This document shows positions 51,610-59,634 of a stretch of DNA of 64,000 bases, in pieces. The notes below the pieces were generated by a model that saw nothing but the letters and a program-made list of their open reading frames with translations, was not told the DNA's origin and did no database searches. Source of the DNA: Crocinitomix sp044361315 (GTDB lineage Bacteria > Bacteroidota > Bacteroidia > Flavobacteriales_D > Crocinitomicaceae). Every line of letters starts with the position of its first letter. The stretch's first letter is position 1. The position numbers and the translations under genes are program-made. Where the stretch lies: NCBI GenBank assembly GCA_044361315.1, contig JBIKJA010000010.1, positions 1 through 64,000 of the forward strand. Direction: 5' to 3'.

Positions 51610-53046
51610 TTATTTGGATAAAACTGTTTTTAAATCATTAATTTTAAAAATACCAAGCAAATAAGCCAAGACGATCCCTGCAATAAAATACGGAAGTATG
51701 AGCTGCGAACCACTTCCGAAAAAATGGTTGAACAGGTAATAAATTCCAATTAGTCCAACTGGTAAGCCAACAACTCCTAAGTAAACTTTCCGAGAAAAAG
51801 TCAAATTAAGCGTGCGATAAGCCAAAATCATTTGTGCACTAGCTGATAATAATTGCGTTATTAAAGTTGCAAATGCCGCCCCAACGATGCCATAGGATTG
51901 AATCCAGAAATAATTCAATAAAATGTTAATTCCCACCCCAATCATGGCCAATTTATTTAATTGACTGAGGCTTCCATTTGCTGTTAACAAGGCGCCAAAA
52001 ACGTAGGTCATCGAAATTGGAATAAAACTTAAAATCAACAAACCAAAACTTACAGAAGCATCCGGCACCGTATTTTCGTACCTCAACTCAATCAGCTCTT
52101 TTTGAAAGAAAAAGCAAGTAATTCCGATTAAAACACTCATACCAAAAAGTAACCTAAACGCTAAACTAGTAATTTCATTCACCGATTCCTTTTGGCGCAA
52201 CAAACGGGCAAAAATCGGCAATAAAATCCCAGCAAACAACATCGCAAACATATTCACCGCATCTAAATACCGAAACCCTTGGGCATAAATTCCAGCCGCT
52301 TCATCCCCGTTCACCATCAATCGCTCAATCATCACCGCATCAATTCGGGTGTACATCATCATCAATAAAATAAGCAAAGCATAAGGCAAACTCTGTTTTA
52401 ATACCAACCGCGAAAAAGGCAATCGAAACCTAATCTTTAAATGACCAATCTTAAAATAAATTAAGCCCAAAGCAATCAAAGCAGTTAAACCATAAGCCAC
52501 CGTTTGCGCATAAACAAACCATTCAATTTTAAGCTCCCCATCAAATAAATTCGTCCACAACAAGGCACTTGTTATAAAAATCAATAAAAACCGATCCAAA
52601 ATTGAAATTACCGCATCGGTTTTAAACAAATGTAAACCAGCAAAATTAGAACGGGCATATTGAATAATCGCTACTAAAAACTGATTCATTACCAACAGAA
52701 AAAGCAAATAATACTCTTGTCCCGAATAACCTATAAACCACCCCGAAACCAAGGTGGCAAAAGCATATAAAAAAAATAAGACAAATCGGATTCCTAAAAT
52801 TTTCCCGAAATGGTTGGCAATTAACTGGGGATGTTGTGCAATGTTTCGAGTATTGTAATTGATCAACCCAAAATCCAATAAAATATTTAATAAAAAAGAA
52901 AAATTTAACAACGAAAAATAATTGCCATACGCTGCCTCACCTACTCTGTTTTGCACCTCCGCATCAATACCAAGAATGTAAAAGGGCTTTACCAAAAGGT
53001 TCAGCAACACAATTAACAACAGATTCGATAAAAATTTTTTCTGCAT
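51610..53046 (-). CDS. oligosaccharide flippase family protein (Wzx/MATE-like)
   Basis: A 478-residue integral membrane protein with about 12-14 helices, matching polysaccharide biosynthesis (Wzx-type) flippases: VGEAAYGNYFSLLNFSFLLN in the first helices, then LMMMYTRIDAVMIERLMVNG and NEAAGIYAQGFRYLDAVNMF-like blocks. It probably flips undecaprenyl-linked sugars for surface polysaccharide. It converges with the surE-linked membrane gene with 14 bp between stops. No polymerase or glycosyltransferase cluster is adjacent. Confidence 0.85.
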   Translation of the reverse strand: MQKKFLSNLLLIVLLNLLVKPFYILGIDAEVQNRVGEAAYGNYFSLLNFSFLLNILLDFGLINYNTRNIAQHPQLIANHFGKILGIRFVLFFLYAFATLVSGWFIGYSGQEYYLLFLLVMNQFLVAIIQYARSNFAGLHLFKTDAVISILDRFLLIFITSALLWTNLFDGELKIEWFVYAQTVAYGLTALIALGLIYFKIGHLKIRFRLPFSRLVLKQSLPYALLILLMMMYTRIDAVMIERLMVNGDEAAGIYAQGFRYLDAVNMFAMLFAGILLPIFARLLRQKESVNEITSLAFRLLFGMSVLIGITCFFFQKELIELRYENTVPDASVSFGLLILSFIPISMTYVFGALLTANGSLSQLNKLAMIGVGINILLNYFWIQSYGIVGAAFATLITQLLSASAQMILAYRTLNLTFSRKVYLGVVGLPVGLIGIYYLFNHFFGSGSQLILPYFIAGIVLAYLLGIFKINDLKTVLSK

Positions 53047-53169
53047 CTTACAAGCTAACTATTCCCATACGTAAACAATTACAATTTGTTTTAACAATTT
53101 GGTAAAAACTTAATATCTTAGTTATAACTATTGGCACAGTATTTACAATAGCCATTTAAAATCAACATA

Positions 53170-53850
53170 ATGATCAAAAAAGTATTCATACTTCTTTCTA
53201 TTGTATCACTTACCAGCTGTTACAATTATAAAAAAATTCATAAAAACGGGGACTTGATTATGAAAATCCATCCAACGGAAATTTGGGTCAATAGCAGCTA
53301 TGCAAAATGTGAAAATCCGAGTCAGGTGCATTATTTATCCTCACAAACCAATCCAGAAATAGATCCAACCAAATGGGAATGTAAATACCAAGAAATTTCA
53401 GGATTTACTTACGAACCAAGTTACATATATAAACTTAAAGTCCATGCCACCTCCTCCGACGGCTTAACATTAGCTATGGACAGCCTAATTTCAAAAGAAT
53501 GGGATGCAAATTATCACCGTATTCATGATTTATGGGCGCTTACCGAAATGAACAGTAAAACACTTGAAATTAGTGATACACGCCCAAATATCGAAATCAA
53601 CCTGACCACTATGAAAATACTAGGCAAAGGAAATTGCAATAACTTTTCTGGAAACATCACCAATTATTCAGATTCAAGCATCCGTTTTGAGCAAATTTCA
53701 TCCACTAAAATAATGTGCACCAATCACAATCAAGAAACCTTGTTTTTTGAAGCCCTAGGTAAAGTTGTTTCTTACAGCAACGAAAAGCTCACGCTAACAA
53801 TGTATGATTCTCAACAAAATCCTATTCTACGTTTTCATAAAGTAGATTAA
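53170..53850 (+). CDS. lipoprotein with DUF4377 and META domains
   Basis: A 226-residue lipoprotein (lipobox SLTSCYNY, cysteine at residue 17). The first half matches DUF4377 (EIWVNSSYAKCENPS, ISGFTYEPSYIYKLKVHAT); the second half is a META/HslJ-like domain (WALTEMNSKTLEI, MKILGKGNCNNFSGNITNY, TKIMCTNHNQETLFFEAL). META domains are linked to heat or stress resistance, function unclear. Periplasmic side of a membrane. It stands alone after the divergent flippase. Confidence 0.8.
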   Translation: MIKKVFILLSIVSLTSCYNYKKIHKNGDLIMKIHPTEIWVNSSYAKCENPSQVHYLSSQTNPEIDPTKWECKYQEISGFTYEPSYIYKLKVHATSSDGLTLAMDSLISKEWDANYHRIHDLWALTEMNSKTLEISDTRPNIEINLTTMKILGKGNCNNFSGNITNYSDSSIRFEQISSTKIMCTNHNQETLFFEALGKVVSYSNEKLTLTMYDSQQNPILRFHKVD

Positions 53851-53911
53851 GTCTTTTTCTCAAGTTTTGTTTTATCTAAGCCCTGATCTTTTAAAAAAAT
53901 TAGAACTCTAA

Positions 53912-54289
53912 TTTTCATCCGAATGGACCAGTTTTTCCATTGCAATCGAACTTAATTTTATACCCGACTCAGTTTTGATGATGTTTGATGGCGACGAAGA
54001 AGCTGGGGCATATTTTTAATTGGATAACGTACGATTTATTTATGAAGATTTTAGCGTTGCAGAAAATTCAAACATTCAATTCAAAATCTATCCAAATCCA
54101 ACTACTTCCTTGGTCAACATCCAAACCAACGAAAAAATTGAAAACATTCAAATTTTTAATTCGATTGGAGAATTGGTAAAACAAGAAAACACCAACAATT
54201 TTTCTGTAGCCGATTTGCCAAGTGGAATTTACTTTATGCATCTTAAAACCGGCAAAGGGGTAATTACCCTGAGGTTGGTGAAAGAATAA
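53912..54289 (+). pseudogene. C-terminal fragment of a type IX-secreted protein, cut by TAA
   Basis: The frame is open from 53912 with SSEWTSFSIAIELNFIPDSV and FDGDEEAGAYF, a typical PCMD-like beta-sandwich end, then meets TAA at 54017-54019. It continues in frame as LDNVRFIYEDFSVAENSN and a complete type A sorting signal (IYPNPTTSLVNI, SIGELVKQEN, LPSGIYFMHLKTG) to TAA 54287-54289. No start codon or signal peptide exists upstream; a stop at 53909 closes the frame. It is therefore a 5'-truncated remnant with an additional nonsense codon; tyrosine is the expected residue at the TAA. Confidence 0.75.
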
Positions 54290-54305
54290 ATTTTAAAGAA
54301 GATTT

Positions 54306-54360
54306 GATTAAATAAATGTGGATTAAATAAATGTGGATTAAATAAATGTGGATTAAATAA
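54306..54360 (+). repeat. 15-bp tandem repeat
   Basis: GATTAAATAAATGTG is repeated three times without error, followed by a partial fourth copy (10 bp). It lies 10 bp upstream of the -33 element of the TerB-like gene, so changes in copy number could alter promoter context. Confidence 0.85.
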
Positions 54361-54370
54361 TCACATAAGT

Positions 54371-54401
54371 TTTGAATAATTCGGCTTAAATCTTAATTTT
54401 G
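54371..54401 (+). promoter_or_regulatory. predicted promoter of the TerB-like gene
   Basis: TTTG at 54371-54374 and TAATTTTG at 54394-54401 with a 19-bp spacer match the Bacteroidota -33/-7 consensus. The ATG at 54417 lies 15 bp after the -7 element, so in-frame codons further upstream would not be transcribed. Confidence 0.6.
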
Positions 54402-54416
54402 CAAAAAAAAGTAAAG

Positions 54417-54833
54417 ATGTCAATTGAAGAAATATTTGAATCAGGAGAAAGATTGCAGGATAGAAGCCATTTTAGAAACATGGTGCTAATTGCAAAAGCT
54501 GATGGAGTAATCACTCCTGAAGAGTTGAATTTATTGCACAAAATGGGACACCGTTTAAGTTTATCTGACGATCAAATTAAAGCGATTATTAAAAACCCTA
54601 GCAAACTAGCAATTACTCCTCCAGTTAGCCGCGAAGAACGATTTGAGCAAATGATCGAATTGGTCCGAATGGTAAACATTGATGGAAAAATTGACGCAAA
54701 AGAAATGGATGTTTTAGAACGCGTTGCTGTTGGAATTGGTTATACCGATTTAGATGAAGTGGATGTCGAAAGCATTTTAGCCCTAATCATTCGCGGCGAA
54801 GATACCGAAACGATTATCAGCGAATTACTTTAA
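54417..54833 (+). CDS. TerB-like / tellurite-resistance-family helical protein
   Basis: A 138-residue all-helical cytoplasmic protein with two EF-hand-like acidic helix-loop repeats: KADGVITPEELNLLHKMGHR and VNIDGKIDAKEMDVLERVAV. These match the TerB/DUF533 type that binds metal in some members. Biological role unknown. ATG 54417 is set by the promoter position. It is closed by a strong terminator. Confidence 0.8.
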   Translation: MSIEEIFESGERLQDRSHFRNMVLIAKADGVITPEELNLLHKMGHRLSLSDDQIKAIIKNPSKLAITPPVSREERFEQMIELVRMVNIDGKIDAKEMDVLERVAVGIGYTDLDEVDVESILALIIRGEDTETIISELL

Positions 54834-54888
54834 TTCAAAAATATACGCACATTCTAACCAATCATTAGAATCAAGCGATTTAAGCTTA

Positions 54889-54917
54889 AAACCAATCTCT
54901 TTGAGGTTGGTTTTTTT
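54889..54917 (+). terminator. rho-independent terminator
   Basis: AAACCAATCTC (54889-54899) pairs with GAGGTTGGTTT (54903-54913) around a TTT loop with one G-U pair, then T7. It terminates the TerB-like gene 56 bp after its stop. Confidence 0.8.
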
Positions 54918-54929
54918 GTTTTAACGCAC

Positions 54930-55030
54930 AAGGCTGGCGCGAGTGTCTCGTTAGTGCCAAGCAGATTAAACCTATCTTAGTAAACGTCTAATTCGATTAA
55001 GGCTATCGCGAGCGCAAAGCTCGTACCTTT
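54930..55030. repeat. two REP-like imperfect palindromes
   Basis: 54930-54960 (AAGGCTGGCGCGAG, then CTCGTTAGTGCC) and 54999-55030 (AAGGCTATCGCGAGC, then GCTCGTACCTT) share an AAGGCT...GCGAG...CTCGT pattern and each folds into an imperfect hairpin. They lie about 40 bp apart in an intergenic region between a terminator and a converging gene, as REP-type elements do. No TnpA-REP transposase is in the window. Confidence 0.55.
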
Positions 55031-55040
55031 AGATTAAAAA

Positions 55041-55580
55041 CTAATTAATCGTAATTTTTCGAGTAGTGGAACCTAGCTCCGAATTTATTTTAACCAAATA
55101 AATACCACTAGCTTGGCTAGATAAATCAACCTGTTTTACATTTTTCCCAGCGAAAACACGTTCCCCAATAATCGTATAAATCTCTACATCCAACACTTGG
55201 TCACTTTTAAAGAAAAGTACACCGTTACTTGGGTTTGGATAAATAGAAACTGAAAATTCCTTTTCTTCAATCACCGAAGCATTATTAACCTCACCTTCTT
55301 CCACCACTACTTCGAGCGTTGCAGTTCCGCAGTAGGCATCGGTAACGGTTACAGTATATGTTCCTGCCGCCAATCCGGTTAAATCTTCATCGGTAGAGGT
55401 AAACCCTCCAGGACCGGTCCATGAAAAAATATACGGAGCTGCTCCTCCATTTAAAATTAAGTCAATTTCACCCGTATTTTCAAACGGATCCGTTTCTACA
55501 GTAGTCGCTTCTAAATCGGCTGCATAAATTCCTGATCCCATCAAGAATAACAAACTAATACCAAGAATCACTTTTTTCAT
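55041..55580 (-). CDS. type IX-secreted protein with one PKD/SprB-like module and type A CTD
   Basis: A 179-residue exported protein. Signal peptide MKKVILGISLLFLMGSGIYA, then one SprB/PKD-like module (GGAAPYIFSWTGPGGFTSTD, LAAGTYTVTVTDAYCGTATL), then a type A C-terminal sorting domain (VSIYPNPSNGVLFFKSDQVL, ASGIYLVKIN, TTRKITIN). It probably reaches the cell surface through type IX secretion. It is the last gene of a three-gene minus-strand set of secreted proteins. Confidence 0.82.
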   Translation of the reverse strand: MKKVILGISLLFLMGSGIYAADLEATTVETDPFENTGEIDLILNGGAAPYIFSWTGPGGFTSTDEDLTGLAAGTYTVTVTDAYCGTATLEVVVEEGEVNNASVIEEKEFSVSIYPNPSNGVLFFKSDQVLDVEIYTIIGERVFAGKNVKQVDLSSQASGIYLVKINSELGSTTRKITIN

Positions 55581-55625
55581 ATCGCTAATTTTTAATTTTA
55601 TCGTATCAGGCAACTTAATGCCCTG

Positions 55626-56459
55626 TTAATTCAATTTTATTGCTTTTTCAATTACTTGTGTCTTTAAACTTTTTTCAAAGTTGAAACTATTGTTTTTCAT
55701 GTAATACGCCACCTTCTCATCCCTGTCATCAATCAAAATATATTCGTTTAAATTGATCGATGAGGACGAAGTTAAACCCATGCTTTCAAGCGTGACTTGA
55801 TAAATCTCTCCTGAATTAGTCATTAAATGCAAACTCTTTTTCAAAACCACCAAACTAAAAAATCCAGTTACTGGAAATTTTTTCACCTCGCTATGTTTCC
55901 ATTCTTCGTTGGCGTATTTCCAAATCGTTAATTCGTCATTGTTGGTAATTACCATCCAATAAGCATTGTCAAAATAAATCCCGTCGAAATAAAAATTATT
56001 CAAAAACTTTGAACGGCTTTTAATAAACAAATAAGGTTCATTGAGAACATACATATTTTTCTCCGCACTTTCCATCAATAAATCCTCAACACGAAGATTA
56101 GTACTCCATTCTTTTAAACCCGAAATTTCAAATCGTTTGATGGCTTCATTCCGATCATTTAAAGAATGATCCAAAAAATTAACCGCATACATTTTAGTGT
56201 CAGCAAGATCCCAAGCTAATGGATTTGTTTGTGCACTAATTCCTCTTCCAGCGGGTAAACCAAATGCTTTAGATTGATGAAGCGGTTGATCGTATTTACC
56301 TATGTACAAGGTGCCAATTTGGTGCATTTCATCAATTGTCACATAATAATATTGGCCATTTTCGACAATTACCTTCCTTTCCACCTGTTGTGCTGTTAAC
56401 AGGGACGAACCGCCTATAAAAAGCAGCACAAATAACAGTATGGAAAACTTTTTAATCAT
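55626..56459 (-). CDS. hypothetical secreted protein, possible propeller-like
   Basis: A 277-residue protein with signal peptide (FSILLFVLLFIGGSSLLTAQ). The mature part is beta-rich with short Trp- and Tyr-rich strands (WAAnd-type pattern seen in DGIYFDNAYWMVITNNDELT), which could form a small beta-propeller; I cannot assign a family. It abuts the upstream transglutaminase-like gene with no gap, so the two are co-translated. Periplasmic or surface role is likely. Confidence 0.7.
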   Translation of the reverse strand: MIKKFSILLFVLLFIGGSSLLTAQQVERKVIVENGQYYYVTIDEMHQIGTLYIGKYDQPLHQSKAFGLPAGRGISAQTNPLAWDLADTKMYAVNFLDHSLNDRNEAIKRFEISGLKEWSTNLRVEDLLMESAEKNMYVLNEPYLFIKSRSKFLNNFYFDGIYFDNAYWMVITNNDELTIWKYANEEWKHSEVKKFPVTGFFSLVVLKKSLHLMTNSGEIYQVTLESMGLTSSSSINLNEYILIDDRDEKVAYYMKNNSFNFEKSLKTQVIEKAIKLN

Positions 56460-57722
56460 TTAGAAAGTGGTGATGGTAGCATCCAACGAAGTTGCTCCCA
56501 TATCATTGGTAAAACGAGCGTAAGTAACTCCTCCCGATGTGTAACGATAACCCCATGCATCAAAAGCTTCGAAAGGAATATCATCAAGACTTGCGAAGCT
56601 TACTCCATAACACGCATCATAATAAACCCCATCAATAAGAGCAATTTGATGGTTATTGAAAAACGAACTTGGATTAGCCGAACAACTTCCTGGTAAACCA
56701 TTTTGATCGGTCACATCTGCGGATATGAAATTGTAATCGGTGTACGGAAATGGCAACAAATCGGTGTAGGTATTTTGGTATGGATATTCTACACACCCTG
56801 CGCCTGTTGGATCAGCAAAATCCCAATTTTTAACCAAAAAGCGATTCACTGAATTTCCGCCACAAGCTGTCGAATAAACAGGGGTGATATACACGTAATT
56901 ATTCGTTCGCACAACACCTTGAATTTTTATAGTCGATAAAAACAGTTGTGCAAAAGTATAACATTGTGCATTCTGAAATTCTAACAATGCACCCAAGTTT
57001 GTATTTGAGGTGTTTTTAGGACTGTAATAATGAAGACTGTCATCTTTGTAATTTAGAACGACATTGTCCGTAAATTCGCCCCAAACAGCAGCAATTACAT
57101 CTGCATCTGAACTTTCTCCAGCCGCATTTCGACAACTGATGTCATAAACTGATTGGTACCATTTAAAATGACCTGCTTCAGGTTGTGGTGTTGAGCGAGT
57201 TACGTACATCGTGTTATGAGTCGAATCCGCAGCATCCCACGAATCTCCTCCATCAAACGAAACATCCCAACCAATGCTAAATGGTTTATAAAACCCGGCA
57301 GTCGATGCTTCAAAAGCTACATCGGCATACGTAGACGGATAATAAAAACTAAAAAAACCGGGGCCATCAGCGTCAACAGGCACTTTTCTTGGTTGAAAAT
57401 TCATTCCATCCGGACCAATTCCTCGCACCCAAATCGAATCTGGTGCATTGGCACAAAGCAATTCAAAGTTAGCGTTTACACGAGCAGCATTTCCACTTAC
57501 ATAAGCCACAGGTAATTGTTCAGGGGCATCTGCAATATATTGAGGCGTGCCAATAAAACTTCCCCCAACATCTCGTCGAATAATTAAATTACCCCCCGAA
57601 AAAGTAGCGGTTTTTACCGAAATATTTGCGTAAGAAAAATCTTGTGCATGACCAAAAACGGTGGTTAATCCTAAACTGAGTGTCAGGAAGCCTCCTAATT
57701 TGAAAAAGTTGAATGTCTTCAT
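56460..57722 (-). CDS. secreted protein with transglutaminase-like Cys-His-Asp pattern
   Basis: A 420-residue exported protein with signal peptide ending near TTVFGHAQ. Residues about 250-390 show a cysteine in AQCYTFAQLFLSTIKIQGV and a later NHQIALIDGVYYDACYG, a Cys ... His ... Asp arrangement as in secreted transglutaminase-like hydrolases. The N-terminal half looks beta-rich (PDSIWVRGIGPDGMNFQP). The pattern is suggestive, not decisive. It is the first gene of a three-gene secreted set (stop/start contact with the next gene). Substrate unknown; peptide or cross-link chemistry is one option. Confidence 0.6.
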   Translation of the reverse strand: MKTFNFFKLGGFLTLSLGLTTVFGHAQDFSYANISVKTATFSGGNLIIRRDVGGSFIGTPQYIADAPEQLPVAYVSGNAARVNANFELLCANAPDSIWVRGIGPDGMNFQPRKVPVDADGPGFFSFYYPSTYADVAFEASTAGFYKPFSIGWDVSFDGGDSWDAADSTHNTMYVTRSTPQPEAGHFKWYQSVYDISCRNAAGESSDADVIAAVWGEFTDNVVLNYKDDSLHYYSPKNTSNTNLGALLEFQNAQCYTFAQLFLSTIKIQGVVRTNNYVYITPVYSTACGGNSVNRFLVKNWDFADPTGAGCVEYPYQNTYTDLLPFPYTDYNFISADVTDQNGLPGSCSANPSSFFNNHQIALIDGVYYDACYGVSFASLDDIPFEAFDAWGYRYTSGGVTYARFTNDMGATSLDATITTF

Positions 57723-57852
57723 AGTGTACTAAATTAATATTTTTCAATGAAATGAAAAAACTAAGCACACAAGTTTACAAAAAAAATCTGAAATTATCTT
57801 CTCCTTACCTTGGAAATTTTCTACAATAATATGGCAAATTCGATTGGCGATA

Positions 57853-58365
57853 TTAATAAACTGGATCGCCAAGCATATTGCCCGCAGGATTGTAATTGCA
57901 CACCCACATTTGGCCGCCATGGTGACATTTTTGCATTGCCCCGCCTACTTCGGTGGTATTTCGCCAGATCATTTGTGAATAATGTCCATATTTTCGTGCC
58001 CCGGCTACCGTTAAAATTCGATTTTTAGGATTAAAATCCTTTTTCTCAGAGGCCCAAGAATCTACCACCTCTGCTTCGCTAGATGAACTACTTACCCAAT
58101 AAATGTTTTCACCATATTCGGAATCTCTGTGCACTAAATCGCAACTTTTAGCCAGATGATTCGCCCACTCTTGTGCCACCATTGCCAATTCATCCGACCA
58201 AACCAACGGCGGAACGTTTACCAATTTTCTGTAATAATTATGACGATCCAACAAAGCTTGTTCGTCAATGTCTTGTTTTTCAATTTTTGGCGGGTTGTCG
58301 AAACCAACCAAAGTAAATAAAATGAGACATACAATCCCTAATTTATAACTCTTTATAGTATTCAT
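57853..58365 (-). CDS. CAP-domain (SCP/PR1-like) secreted protein
   Basis: A 170-residue exported protein with N-terminal signal SYKLGIVCLILFTLVGF and a CAP domain. Family blocks are LLDRHNYYRKLVNVPPLVWS, AQEWANHLAKSCDLVHRDSE, GENIYWVSS, GHYSQMIWRNTTEVG and WVCNYNPAGN, including the histidine and glutamate of the CAP cleft. Function of bacterial CAP proteins is poorly defined. ATG 58365 lies 23 bp inside the 3' end of the GH114-like gene, implying coupling. Confidence 0.9.
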   Translation of the reverse strand: MNTIKSYKLGIVCLILFTLVGFDNPPKIEKQDIDEQALLDRHNYYRKLVNVPPLVWSDELAMVAQEWANHLAKSCDLVHRDSEYGENIYWVSSSSSEAEVVDSWASEKKDFNPKNRILTVAGARKYGHYSQMIWRNTTEVGGAMQKCHHGGQMWVCNYNPAGNMLGDPVY

Positions 58366-59329
58366 ACGCATCAATTATATCTAAATAAACTCCGTCAAAT
58401 CCTGCCTCCATTACACGTGTTAAATAAGATGTTGGTGTGCCATAAATTATCTGTTTCCACTCTTCCATCCAGTAAAAAACTTTATAATTTCCGCGCCATC
58501 TTTTATTTTCTTCGTACAACCAAGCAGGACTTTCTGCCTTTTTTTCCCATTCTTTTTTCCAATACCAGCGATAATCTTCCGCCTCTCCAATACTCATGTA
58601 ACAAATTACCAACCTACTTCCTCCATTTTTTTTGACCTTCAAACTGGCAATATCCGCTGCATCTAATTGTTGCTCGTTAAAACCCAAATCTACAATCAAT
58701 AAATCATGATTTGTTTCTTTAAGCGATGTAATAAACGTGCCTTTATCCGCAAATTCCTCGGTTGGATTAATCAAATACAAAAAATTCTTAGCTTCTGAAA
58801 GGTTGGTGATGTTGTCCGCATTTTCATTGTAAGGATTTTCAGTATAAGCCTGAATTTTAGTTAGGTTACGTTCGGTAGCCACATAACTTATATACCCCTT
58901 TTCATTGTTTTTTTGATACGAATCGGTAACAAATTCTGGAGTTGAGCAATAATCTGTCGTCAATACCTCTACCCCATTTGCTTCCATAATACCTAAATAA
59001 TACACCATCGAATTAGTAAAATCAGGAATCGATTTTTTATCATCTCGGTTATAGCCGTAAAACAAATCCTCTTGACCTTGCCCATCGATTGCCGCTAAAT
59101 AATCACTGGCCACCACACCATCTTGATTGGTTGAGACCGTCGCAAGAGGACTCCCATTTTGAGGAATAATTAAAAATTCGGGGTAAACGGCCTTGGCTGC
59201 TTGCGAAATTTCAATGACAAATGTGCGCATTTCGGAGGCATAATCCACTTTAGGAACTTCTTTTTTTTCACAGGCAATTAGCAAGGATACCCCTGCCAAA
59301 ACAAATCCTAATTTCTTCCAATGTTCCAT
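58343..59329 (-). CDS. GH114-like lipoprotein (endo-alpha-1,4-polygalactosaminidase type)
   Basis: A 328-residue lipoprotein (lipobox VSLLIACEKK, lipidated Cys near residue 20) of the TM1410/GH114-like TIM-barrel group. Typical stretches are LLIVDLGFNEQQL, RLVICYMSIGEAEDYRWYWK and EAGFDGVYLDIIDAYEYY, where the terminal acidic cluster sits at the catalytic end. Members hydrolyse polygalactosamine or related amino-sugar polymers; substrate here unproven. ATG 59329 is used; the upstream in-frame codon is TTG. The gene overlaps the CAP-domain gene by 23 bp. Confidence 0.82.
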   Translation of the reverse strand: MEHWKKLGFVLAGVSLLIACEKKEVPKVDYASEMRTFVIEISQAAKAVYPEFLIIPQNGSPLATVSTNQDGVVASDYLAAIDGQGQEDLFYGYNRDDKKSIPDFTNSMVYYLGIMEANGVEVLTTDYCSTPEFVTDSYQKNNEKGYISYVATERNLTKIQAYTENPYNENADNITNLSEAKNFLYLINPTEEFADKGTFITSLKETNHDLLIVDLGFNEQQLDAADIASLKVKKNGGSRLVICYMSIGEAEDYRWYWKKEWEKKAESPAWLYEENKRWRGNYKVFYWMEEWKQIIYGTPTSYLTRVMEAGFDGVYLDIIDAYEYYKEL

Positions 59330-59634
59330 ATCCAAGTTTGTTAATGAGTTCTTTACTTCGTCAATATTATTCCAATTATTTTGTGTTTAAATAAATGAAA
59401 TCGACTTAAACAATCAAAGATTGACCATACCTAAACCTATGCGAAGTTACTCCAAAAAAAACCATTGATCGAAAATATTTACCACGCAAAATCAACAAAT
59501 CATAAAATTTATCACCAACTCCCAAGACGTTTAAATTGCGACGGTGTCTGATCAATTCCTAGATTTTAAGAAGCTGGAATTTTAAAATGTGAGACTAATC
59601 ATTAACTTTGCCCAACATTAGGATTGTTACAAGC
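59330..59634. other. gene-free divergent intergenic region
   Basis: About 300 bp between the divergent GH114-like and pheT genes. No gene-like frame or strong hairpin was found. It holds the pheT -7 element TAACTTTG at 59603-59610, which is annotated separately, and presumably the promoter for the other direction. Confidence 0.4.
59603..59610 (+). promoter_or_regulatory. predicted -7 element of pheT
   Basis: TAACTTTG fits TAnnTTTG and lies 24 bp before the ATG at 59635, so the upstream in-frame TTG at 59608 is inside the promoter and not a start. A clear -33 TTTG at about 19 bp was not found. Confidence 0.45.

Noticed and set aside
12829..54019. Reassignment of TAA as a sense codon to explain the three interrupted genes
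   Set aside because: TAA ends many intact genes here at the expected length (for example crtD, accD, menB), so it is a normal stop codon.
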